From: Clostridia bacterium
GTDB taxonomy: Bacteria > Bacillota > Clostridia > Christensenellales > UBA1242
Assembly (NCBI GenBank): GCA_017503445.1
Contig: JAFVTB010000131.1
Span: 1 to 24,717, forward strand
DNA length: 24,717 nucleotides
Direction of reading: 5' to 3'
Every line of letters starts with the position of its first letter. The first letter of the stretch is position 1. Of the stretch, positions 1-6,508 are shown one piece after another. A model generated the notes under the pieces. It had not been told where the DNA came from and did no database searches. It worked only from the letters and a program-made list of their open reading frames with translations. The translations under genes and the position numbers were made by a program.

Positions 1-624
1 GGTGATGTGTTGCATGCTGGCTTTCAATCCACGTTTTTTTGCGTCCACCACCACGCCGCCGTTTTTAAAACTGATGATTGGGTTGATTTTCAGCACTGTG
101 CCCACAACAAAACTCAGTTTTGAAAGGCGTCCGCCGCGATAAAGATATGTAAGGGTTTCGGGAATTGCCAAAATTTTGATGCGGGGAATAAGGTTTTTCA
201 CAATTTGCACCACTTCGTCAAGCGGTTTTTCACGATGGCGGTTGATTTCATCAACCAAAATGCGCACGCCACCAACGGCGGTTAAGGTGTCAATCACGCG
301 CACTTTTGGATTATCCTCAAAGGCAAGGCGAAGGGCGTTATATGTGCCGGAAATTTTTGACGAGATTGCAAGGATAATCACATCATCGCCGGCGGCGGTG
401 CATGCATTCACGCGGTCTTGCGCCTCTTGCATAGATGGCAAACTTGTTATCGGAAATTGTTTGTTTTCGATAAGTTCGTGATAAAAGGTTTCCATTGTCA
501 AATCCACACCGTCAAGATATTCTTTTCCATTCAAAAGAATCTTAAGTGGCAAGATTTCCACGTTGTATTTTTCTTTTTCTTCTTGTTTGATGCTGGACCC
601 GCTGTCCACAAACACTTTTAACAT
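1..624 (-). CDS. degV: DegV family protein (fatty-acid-binding), 3' end cut by window
   Basis: The reverse strand is open from an ATG at 624 to the window edge, giving the first 208 residues of a protein normally about 280 long; the C-terminus lies outside. Visible DegV hallmarks are an N-terminal VFVDSGSSI, the TSLPS loop near residue 64, ISSKISGTYNAL near residue 100, and YLYRGGRLS near residue 160. DegV proteins are cytosolic and bind a fatty acid between two alpha/beta domains; in Gram-positives the FakB relatives present fatty acids to the kinase FakA. Which role this copy has cannot be told here. The start is supported by AAGGAG 7 bases upstream and by a perfect consensus promoter. It is transcribed away from the ABC operon to its right. 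Confidence 0.93.
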   Translation of the reverse strand, partial: MLKVFVDSGSSIKQEEKEKYNVEILPLKILLNGKEYLDGVDLTMETFYHELIENKQFPITSLPSMQEAQDRVNACTAAGDDVIILAISSKISGTYNALRLAFEDNPKVRVIDTLTAVGGVRILVDEINRHREKPLDEVVQIVKNLIPRIKILAIPETLTYLYRGGRLSKLSFVVGTVLKINPIISFKNGGVVVDAKKRGLKASMQHIT

Positions 625-672
625 TTTTTCTCCTTAAAAAAGCTTGTTTTGTAAAACTCTACTTTTCGTAGT

Positions 673-701
673 ATTATATTATATCCCCCAAATTTTGTCA
701 A
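673..701 (-). promoter_or_regulatory. Consensus promoter of degV
   Basis: On the minus strand, TTGACA (plus 696-701) and TATAAT (plus 673-678) are exactly 17 bases apart, a perfect SigA-type promoter. Just downstream of the -10, around the expected start of transcription, lies a short inverted repeat, CTAC-GAAAA-GTAG (plus about 659-671), which could be a small 5' hairpin or an operator. That role is a guess. Confidence 0.8.
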
Positions 702-731
702 CACAATGGTTGTATAACTTTGTTTTTATAA

Positions 732-764
732 AAAAAATATCTTATGATTTTTAAGATATTTTTT
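732..764 (-). terminator. Intrinsic terminator of the ABC operon
   Basis: A 13-bp AT-rich stem (732-744 with 752-764, 7-nt loop) lies about 20 bases past the stop of the ABC permease. On the minus strand it is followed by a T run. The stem contains few G/C pairs, so strength is uncertain. Confidence 0.6.
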
Positions 765-785
765 GATTTATTTTGTTGAAAAAAA

Positions 786-1514
786 TCACTTTTTCTTTTT
801 AAAAATAGTTATTGTAATAATCCAAAACACCAGTGCAAATCCCAAAATCCAAAGGATATGCGGAAATATTCCGCCAAAGTTTCCCACAAGTGCCTCTGTG
901 CCAATTTGCGCGGTGTGAACAAACGGCAAAATGTTTGCAATTGTGCTGATTGTGCCCATTTGTGCAACCGGCATAAACACGCCGCCAAGCATCCCCACAA
1001 GCGAAATAATGATTGAAGAAATAGGCCCTGCTTGTTTTTCGGTTTTGCAAAGCGTGCCCAAAAAAAGCCCCAGCGTGATATATAAAACCATTGATGGCAA
1101 AAGATATAAAATTGCCATTAAAATGTTTGCGGAAAGCGCAAGCCCAAAGCAAAGTGCCAAAGCAAAGAAAATGATTGTTTGGGCAATCATGATCGGCAGC
1201 ACCGCAAGAAAATAACTGCAAAGATATGTGCTTTTTTTGATGGGTGCCATATAAAGTCGATTAATAAATTCACTGTTTTTATCGGCAGCAATAAGCATTG
1301 CGGCAAACATCATTGAAAAAGTGTAGCCAAACACGCAAATCCCCGTGGCATAAGATGTGATTTGAAAGTTTGCAGGCACATTTTCCAGCCCGCCAAGCAC
1401 AAGCTGCATAAGCACAAGCATAATCACGGGAAAACCAAGACAGAAAACAAGTGAAAGTGGATCACGAAGGATTTCTTTGATGTTGCGTTTTGTTAAGATT
1501 TTCAGTTTACTCAT
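786..1514 (-). CDS. ABC-2 type transporter permease
   Basis: This 242-residue protein has a short cytoplasmic N-terminus (KLKILTKRNIKEILRDP), as ABC-2 exporters do, then about six hydrophobic helices (roughly residues 20-40, 57-77, 100-125, 133-153, 163-185 and 215-236). The last is followed by a KKKK end. It should form the membrane channel of an exporter powered by the ATPase encoded just upstream. The start overlaps the ATPase stop by 8 bases, with GGAGG seven bases before the ATG, so translation is probably coupled. The substrate cannot be read from the sequence; such pairs export drugs, antimicrobial peptides or lipids. Length is normal for a half-size permease. Confidence 0.85.
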   Translation of the reverse strand: MSKLKILTKRNIKEILRDPLSLVFCLGFPVIMLVLMQLVLGGLENVPANFQITSYATGICVFGYTFSMMFAAMLIAADKNSEFINRLYMAPIKKSTYLCSYFLAVLPIMIAQTIIFFALALCFGLALSANILMAILYLLPSMVLYITLGLFLGTLCKTEKQAGPISSIIISLVGMLGGVFMPVAQMGTISTIANILPFVHTAQIGTEALVGNFGGIFPHILWILGFALVFWIITITIFKKKK

Positions 1515-2220
1515 CGCTTTCCTCCGTCAATTTCAAAAACGCGTCCTCAAAATTTTGTGTTTTTGTGCGGGCAATTAACTCAGTCCTTGTGCCCACGCCA
1601 ACCAGCTTTCCGTTTGCCATAACACCAATGCGATTTGCAAGGGCTTCGGCCTCTTCAAGATAATGTGTTGTCAGGATGATTGTTGTTGTTTGGGCAAGGG
1701 TTTTGATGATTTCCCAAAGTTTTTTGCGGGCTTTTATGTCAAGCCCAAGCGTGGGTTCATCCAAAATCAAAATTTTTGGATTTGTGATGATTGCCATTGC
1801 AACGCTTAAGCGCCGCTTTTGTCCGCCACTTAATTTTTTTGCCAAAACATTTGTTTTTTCTTGCAAAGAAAATTGTTTAATTGTGTCAAAAATTTTTTCT
1901 TGGCTTTTTTGCCCATAAAGCGTGGCAATCAGTTCAAGGTTTTCAAAAACTGTTAGGTTTGGGGCAATCGCGGTTTCTTGGGGTGAAAGATTGACACTTT
2001 TTTTGATTGCTTCAAGTTGTGTGTCAAGATTTTTGTTGTCAATCAAAACTGTGCCACTGGTTTTTTCAATCAGCCCGCACAAAATGCCAATTGTTGTGCT
2101 TTTGCCTGCGCCGTTCAGCCCCAAAAGCGCAAACACTTCGCCTTTTTTTATGTGTAAAGAAAGGTTGTTGACTGCGCAAAAATTTCCAAACCTTTTGCAA
2201 AGATTTTGAATTTGAATCAT
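1507..2220 (-). CDS. ABC transporter ATP-binding protein
   Basis: This 237-residue protein has the full ABC ATPase motif set: Walker A GLNGAGKST (about residues 34-42), Q-loop SPQE (near 81), signature LSGGQKRR (130-137), Walker B ILILDEP (150-156) and H-loop TTH (184-186). It is cytosolic and energises the permease encoded next. It belongs to the CcmA/drug-exporter type of ABC-2 ATPases by its general layout. The ATG overlaps the stop of the AbrB-like gene by 4 bases (ATGA) and has AAGGAGATGG upstream. The order regulator-ATPase-permease resembles GntR-controlled exporter operons of Bacillota, but here the first gene is an AbrB-type protein. Confidence 0.92.
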   Translation of the reverse strand: MIQIQNLCKRFGNFCAVNNLSLHIKKGEVFALLGLNGAGKSTTIGILCGLIEKTSGTVLIDNKNLDTQLEAIKKSVNLSPQETAIAPNLTVFENLELIATLYGQKSQEKIFDTIKQFSLQEKTNVLAKKLSGGQKRRLSVAMAIITNPKILILDEPTLGLDIKARKKLWEIIKTLAQTTTIILTTHYLEEAEALANRIGVMANGKLVGVGTRTELIARTKTQNFEDAFLKLTEESDE

Positions 2221-2417
2221 TTGCCATCTCCTTGTGTATCAAAAATTGCCTGTGCAAATGCAAGATAGTCTTCATTTTTTGCAATTGCAATGCCGCGTTC
2301 GGTGTCGCCAAGCAAAATAAGCGTGTCACCAGATTGAATTTTGAAGACATCGCGTGCTTCTTTTGGAATAACAATTTGCCCTTTGTCGCCAACTTTGGCT
2401 GTCCAGATATATTTCAT
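2217..2417 (-). CDS. AbrB/SpoVT/MazE-type DNA-binding protein
   Basis: This is a 66-residue protein. The first 45 residues match the swapped-hairpin AbrB fold: KVGDKGQIVIPKEAR, then a short helix, then SGDTLILLG. Family members dimerise and bind AT-rich or palindromic DNA; many are transition-state regulators or antitoxins. No toxin gene follows; instead an ABC exporter follows with a 4-base overlap. A role as repressor or autoregulator of that exporter is an inference from the operon. The ribosome site is weak (GTGAGAAA), unlike the strong sites of the two downstream genes. The final 20 residues are acidic and unrecognised. Confidence 0.85.
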   Translation of the reverse strand: MKYIWTAKVGDKGQIVIPKEARDVFKIQSGDTLILLGDTERGIAIAKNEDYLAFAQAIFDTQGDGK

Positions 2418-2439
2418 ACTTTTCTCACTTTTACAACTT

Positions 2440-2469
2440 ATTATACTGCGGGTTAAAACAAATTGTCAA
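2440..2469 (-). promoter_or_regulatory. Promoter of the abrB-ABC operon
   Basis: On the minus strand TTGACA (plus 2464-2469) is followed after 18 bases by TATAAT (plus 2440-2445), about 23 bases before the AbrB start codon. The -35 box lies only 3 bases from the first cloverleaf element, which therefore sits directly upstream of this promoter. Confidence 0.75.
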
Positions 2470-2472
2470 GCG

Positions 2473-2563
2473 GGGGCGGCAGACATTTTTTGCTTTTCGG
2501 CAAAAAATGTGCGTTTTGCGTTGCAAAACGCGCGCTGCGCCTGCGCGCGGCGCCTGCCGCCCC
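2473..2563. repeat. GC-rich cloverleaf inverted-repeat element, copy 1
   Basis: All 91 bases can be placed in four stems with no unpaired base at the junction. The outer stem is 10 bp (2473-2482 with 2554-2563). Arm A is 11 bp (2483-2493 with 2500-2510, loop TTTTCG). Arm B is 9 bp (2511-2519 with 2523-2531, loop GTT). Arm C is 9 bp including one T-G wobble (2532-2540 with 2545-2553, loop CTGC). Outer stem and arm C are nearly all G/C in an AT-rich background. It lies between the divergent abrB and surface-protein genes, outside the transcripts predicted from their promoters. A second element with the same design lies at 11754-11849. Confidence 0.85.
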
Positions 2564-2638
2564 GTATTATATCAAGTTATTTACACATATTATATATAAC
2601 CATTGTAAAACAATTTTCGCCAAATTTTGTTGAAACAC

Positions 2639-2666
2639 TTGAAAAAAAACAAATTTATGATATGAT
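2639..2666 (+). promoter_or_regulatory. Probable promoter of the large surface protein
   Basis: TTGAAA (2639-2644) and TATGAT (2661-2666) are 16 bases apart, with TGA directly before the -10 (extended -10). The expected RNA start is near 2673, leaving a 5' leader of only about 13 bases that still contains AAAGGA (2674-2679). No better candidate was found in this gap. Confidence 0.5.
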
Positions 2667-2685
2667 AACATCAAAGGAAATCACC

Positions 2686-5600
2686 ATGAAAAACTTGAAC
2701 ATATTTCTTTGCACACTGATTGCCCCTGTTTTGATTGCACTTTTTGGGCTTTTTGGCGGGGCAACCACTGTGTTTGCTCAAACACTTGACAAAACATACA
2801 ACTATGTTGTCTCTATGGGCGTTGGTGGATTGGATGTTTTTGGTGAATATGCCAACAATGAAACCTATCCTATTGCCCAGGGCATTGGGCTTGAAAATGT
2901 CGCGGCCGTGATTGATGCTGATCGCTTTTCAATTTCGGGGCTTCAAAACGCAAACATTCATTTTCAAAATGTAAGCGTTGGGGATAACTATCTTCACCTA
3001 TCAAACGGCACTGTCACGCTTTCAGGAACGCTTTCTGGTTTTGGATTTTCCACCTATGGGCTTGTGTATGTTGACGGCGCAACTGTAAAGTTTGATAATA
3101 TCAACCTTTCAAACAACGGGCTTTCATATCTTGTGAAAAATGCCGGCGCGGGCAATTTGCAGTTTCAAAGTGGCACATTTTCCGCAAATTCCACACTGAT
3201 AACTTCACGCGGTGCGGGAAATGTTGAAATTTCTGGCGGAACATTCACTTCTGAAAATGCCAGCGTTGTTGAACTTTTGCCAACCAATGCCGCGGCGCTG
3301 ACGATTGGACAAAGCCAAGACGTGCCAACAAAACTGGTTGCCAAAGGAAGTCAACCCGTTGTTATCGCAAAAAATGCCCAAGTTCGCGTGTTTGGTGGCA
3401 CAATCCAAAGCACGCGTGGGCAAAATTTGCTGGTGCTTGAAAACACACCACTTGTTTTGGGTGGCGCGCCAATTTTTCAAACCACCGCTGCGCATATAAA
3501 AACCGATGTGCAAATCACGGCTTCATATTTTTCAAATCATTATGCCGGGCAAAAACTGTTGGTTGATTTCACAGGCGACATCGTGTCTTGGCAAACAATT
3601 CTTGTCAAACAATTGCAAAGTCCGCTGTTTGAAATTGCCAATACGGGATATATTTTGCAACAATCGGGTACGGATTATATCATTTGCAAGTTTGGCACAA
3701 TCAAATATCAAGATCCTCGTGGCTTTATCATTAACATGCCTGTTGATGATGAAAAATATTTGATGGGGCAAAATGCAACAATTTTGTTTATTGATGAAGA
3801 TGATGATGTGTTGCCGGCAACAATCAACAAATATATTTTTATGGGCTGGAGTCAAGATCCAAATGCCACAACTGCTCAGTTCACAACCACAAATCGCACC
3901 CTTGATTTGCAAGAACAAGACATCACACTTTATGCCGTGTGGCAAGCGCGTGAGTTTGTGATCACTTATGAAAAGGTTGATGGGGCTGTCAATCCAAATC
4001 CAACCGCATATTCAACCGAAGATTCCATCACATTTGTTTCGCCAACCAAAGAGTTTTATGTGTTCAAGGGTTGGAAGGTGAACGGCGCATCTTATGTGCG
4101 TGAAAACTTTGAAATTCGCGCCGGCACATTTGGTGACTTAAACCTTGAAGCAGTGTGGGAATTTGAAGAGTTTGATATTGTGTATCACAACCTCAATTCT
4201 TCTGATGTGCAGGGATTAAACTTGCAAACATCATACACAATTGATTCCGTGCCACTTGAGCTTGAACTTCAGGATGTGCTTTGCAAGGGATATGGCTTTT
4301 TTGGGCTTTATTTGGACAGCCAGTTCACAATCCCCCTTCCACAAACAGTTTATTTTACACCTGATGATTGGCAAAACAACACCCAAGAATTTTTGGCAAT
4401 CAACAACATTGGTCAAACCATCAATATTTTTGTTGACGCGCGTCCATATTCAAATGGCTTGGGTGATGGTTCTGCAGAAAACCCATTTCTTTTAGACACC
4501 GCCAACCAGTTTGCCGCGCTTTTCACAGGTGAAAAAATTGAAACAGCCCAGCCAATTTTTATCAAGTTTGCTCAAGATTTAATTATCACTGAAAGTTTTG
4601 AAAACAATTTTTCTGGATTTGAAAATTTTGTGGTTGATGGTGCAAATCGCACACTTTCACTTTCAATCCAAGCGTTTGGCAATTTTGATGGCACAATCAC
4701 ATTCTTGCCGCAGGTGAAAAACAGCACAATCAAAAATCTTACATTTCAAATTGCCACCCAGCGTCATGCGCTGTCGCACAGTTTTGCTTTCAGTGGCATT
4801 GTGGCGCAGGCAATTGACGCAACCTTTGAAAATGTTTGTGTTTGCGGTGATGTTAAGTTATCGTTGCAGAATGCCCAAAGCGCCAGCACCTTGAAGTTTG
4901 CCGCCCTTGCAATCAATGCAAATGGCACAACCTTCAACAATGTGTCCACCCAAATTGATTTTGATGCAATGTGCAATGTGGGTTATGATGTTAATATTTA
5001 TGGCGCCAATTTTGTGGGCTTTTCTGCGGATGACTGCACGTTTATAAACAGTCAAAACAATGGCAATATCAGTTTGAATGTTCAAAACCAGCGTGAGGCA
5101 TTTGTGTATGTTTCAGCGTTTGCAAGCTTGGGCGAAAATTCCAAGGTTTGGAATTGTCTTAACCGCGGTGATATCACTGCTGTGGCTGAAAATGCGCATG
5201 GATTTTTGTGTGGCACAATGGCGTTTGGTGCGGACAATGCCATTAACAACTTTGTCAACATTGGTGATGTTTCAAAGGGTGATGCTGCGGGATTGTTCAC
5301 TGTGCCGTTTGCTTATGCAGGGGCGGGGGTTGTGCAGCAAAAAAATGTGTTCAGTGCCACAGATTTTTCCCCAAATGTTCAGGCCGCAACTTTGCAAAAA
5401 CTTGGCGCGGGTGTTGCAAATTTGATTGCGCAAACCAACTGCGCGCTTAATGTTTGGTTTATGGATGGTCAAAACCTTGGCTTTGCAAAAGGCGTTGTGG
5501 TGAATTTTGTGGGCAATGGGCTGATGCCAAATCAAACCCACCACTTTGAAAATATTGCCGATGCGGGCAAAAAATTTATTTGGTATGACACACACAAATA

Positions 5601-6264
5601 TCATTTTCAGGGCTGGTTTTTGGCTGACGGCACACCTGTGGATTGGGAAAAATTAAACTCTCAACAGGTGACAGTGTTTGCAAAATTTGTCGCGTTTGAG
5701 GATGTTGTTCAACAGCAACAAACCATCGCCCTTGGCATGGCAATTGGCGTGTTTTTGATTTTCCTTTTCATCCTTTATTTGTTTGATCGCAAAAAACCGG
5801 TGCGTTATTATTATAAAGGTGAATGGATTGACACTCGTCGTTTTGGCAGAACAAAAATTGTGACACTGCCGCCAGAGTTTGATGGCAAAATATGCTTTTT
5901 GGATAAGGACGGTGAAAAGCCATTTATAAAGAAAAAAATGCCGTGTCACAAAATTTCACTTTTTGTGTTTGAAGATGAAAAGCAAAATCGTCTTGAAGAA
6001 TTTTGGAATCATTTTTTTGAGTTGAAAAAAAATAAAATTGAAGAAAAAAAATCAAAAAAAATAAAAAAACAAGAAGAAAAAATAAAAAAACAACAAGAAA
6101 TTGAAAAACAAAAAGAAAAAGAACGCAAAAAACAACGCGCAAAATCAAATAAAAAACAAACCACTGTTGCAAAAAAATCCAGCAAGAAAAAAGTGTTGAA
6201 AAATTCCAAAGACAACAGCAAAATCACCATCACAAAACAAGAAATAAAAATGAAAAAGAAATGA
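2686..6264 (+). CDS. Large InlB-repeat surface protein with membrane anchor and basic cytoplasmic tail
   Basis: This protein has 1192 residues. The ATG at 2686 is chosen because AAAGGA lies 7 bases upstream and a signal peptide (KNLNIFLCTLIAPVLIALFG, ending near FAQ) begins there; the frame stays open further upstream but has no such signals. Order: beta-rich repeats of beta-helix type (about 30-330); two clear InlB/Listeria-type B repeats (about 337-421 and 424-495, with GW and LYAVW/EAVW signatures) and a weaker third (to about 570); a second beta-rich part with NxGD(I/V) motifs like GLUG repeats (583-930); a last InlB-like repeat (938-1005); one transmembrane helix (about 1013-1034); and a cytoplasmic tail of about 158 residues ending in a Lys/Glu-rich coil. 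Adhesion or host-surface contact is inferred. There is no LPxTG motif. Confidence 0.85.
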   Translation: MKNLNIFLCTLIAPVLIALFGLFGGATTVFAQTLDKTYNYVVSMGVGGLDVFGEYANNETYPIAQGIGLENVAAVIDADRFSISGLQNANIHFQNVSVGDNYLHLSNGTVTLSGTLSGFGFSTYGLVYVDGATVKFDNINLSNNGLSYLVKNAGAGNLQFQSGTFSANSTLITSRGAGNVEISGGTFTSENASVVELLPTNAAALTIGQSQDVPTKLVAKGSQPVVIAKNAQVRVFGGTIQSTRGQNLLVLENTPLVLGGAPIFQTTAAHIKTDVQITASYFSNHYAGQKLLVDFTGDIVSWQTILVKQLQSPLFEIANTGYILQQSGTDYIICKFGTIKYQDPRGFIINMPVDDEKYLMGQNATILFIDEDDDVLPATINKYIFMGWSQDPNATTAQFTTTNRTLDLQEQDITLYAVWQAREFVITYEKVDGAVNPNPTAYSTEDSITFVSPTKEFYVFKGWKVNGASYVRENFEIRAGTFGDLNLEAVWEFEEFDIVYHNLNSSDVQGLNLQTSYTIDSVPLELELQDVLCKGYGFFGLYLDSQFTIPLPQTVYFTPDDWQNNTQEFLAINNIGQTINIFVDARPYSNGLGDGSAENPFLLDTANQFAALFTGEKIETAQPIFIKFAQDLIITESFENNFSGFENFVVDGANRTLSLSIQAFGNFDGTITFLPQVKNSTIKNLTFQIATQRHALSHSFAFSGIVAQAIDATFENVCVCGDVKLSLQNAQSASTLKFAALAINANGTTFNNVSTQIDFDAMCNVGYDVNIYGANFVGFSADDCTFINSQNNGNISLNVQNQREAFVYVSAFASLGENSKVWNCLNRGDITAVAENAHGFLCGTMAFGADNAINNFVNIGDVSKGDAAGLFTVPFAYAGAGVVQQKNVFSATDFSPNVQAATLQKLGAGVANLIAQTNCALNVWFMDGQNLGFAKGVVVNFVGNGLMPNQTHHFENIADAGKKFIWYDTHKYHFQGWFLADGTPVDWEKLNSQQVTVFAKFVAFEDVVQQQQTIALGMAIGVFLIFLFILYLFDRKKPVRYYYKGEWIDTRRFGRTKIVTLPPEFDGKICFLDKDGEKPFIKKKMPCHKISLFVFEDEKQNRLEEFWNHFFELKKNKIEEKKSKKIKKQEEKIKKQQEIEKQKEKERKKQRAKSNKKQTTVAKKSSKKKVLKNSKDNSKITITKQEIKMKKK

Positions 6265-6289
6265 TATATATGTATATATATTGAAGAAT

Positions 6290-6330
6290 AAAAGTTTTAT
6301 GAAAAGTCGCAATTCATAAAACTTTTTCTT
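6290..6330 (+). terminator. Intrinsic terminator after the surface protein
   Basis: A perfect 14-bp stem (6290-6303 with 6313-6326, 9-nt loop) begins about 25 bases after the stop codon and runs into a T-rich tail. A second tiny hairpin (6341-6347 with 6351-6357) follows, of unknown use. Confidence 0.75.
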
Positions 6331-6411
6331 TTGCATATAATAAGGTTGTAAACCTTACGAAATAAACCAATAAAAAAAATTGTCGAATTTTGAAAAAATG
6401 TTTGATTTTGG

Positions 6412-6440
6412 TTGACATAATTTTTTTATTATTGTATTCT
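6412..6440 (+). promoter_or_regulatory. Strong promoter of the giant pilin
   Basis: TTGACA (6412-6417), a 17-base spacer and TATTCT (6435-6440) precede the pilin gene. The expected start near 6447 gives a leader of about 60 bases. The leader holds a possible 5-bp hairpin (CCAGC/GCTGG) and a strong ribosome site, AAGGAAAGG, at about 6497-6505. With its own terminator, the pilin gene looks monocistronic and highly expressed. Confidence 0.75.
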
Positions 6441-6508
6441 AAGGGTGTATATCCAGCATCAAGCAATTGGGCTGGGTCCAAAAAAAATAAAAATAAAAGG
6501 AAAGGATT

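Noticed and set aside
799..1221. Second long open frame on the minus strand inside the ABC permease
   Set aside because: It is a shadow of the permease; its Cys/His-rich composition is typical of a wrong frame in this genome.
2473..2563. Integron attC site or rho-independent terminator as explanation of the cloverleaf
   Set aside because: No integrase or gene cassette is present, there is no T run, and three equal arms with an outer stem do not match attC.
2341..2685. Upstream extension of the large surface protein (115 more codons)
   Set aside because: It would overlap the AbrB-like gene, its promoter and the cloverleaf element, has no ribosome site, and would bury the signal peptide.
5924..6336. 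Phe/Leu-rich frames on the minus strand that look like membrane proteins
   Set aside because: They are the reverse reading of the Lys-rich, poly-A tail of the surface protein.
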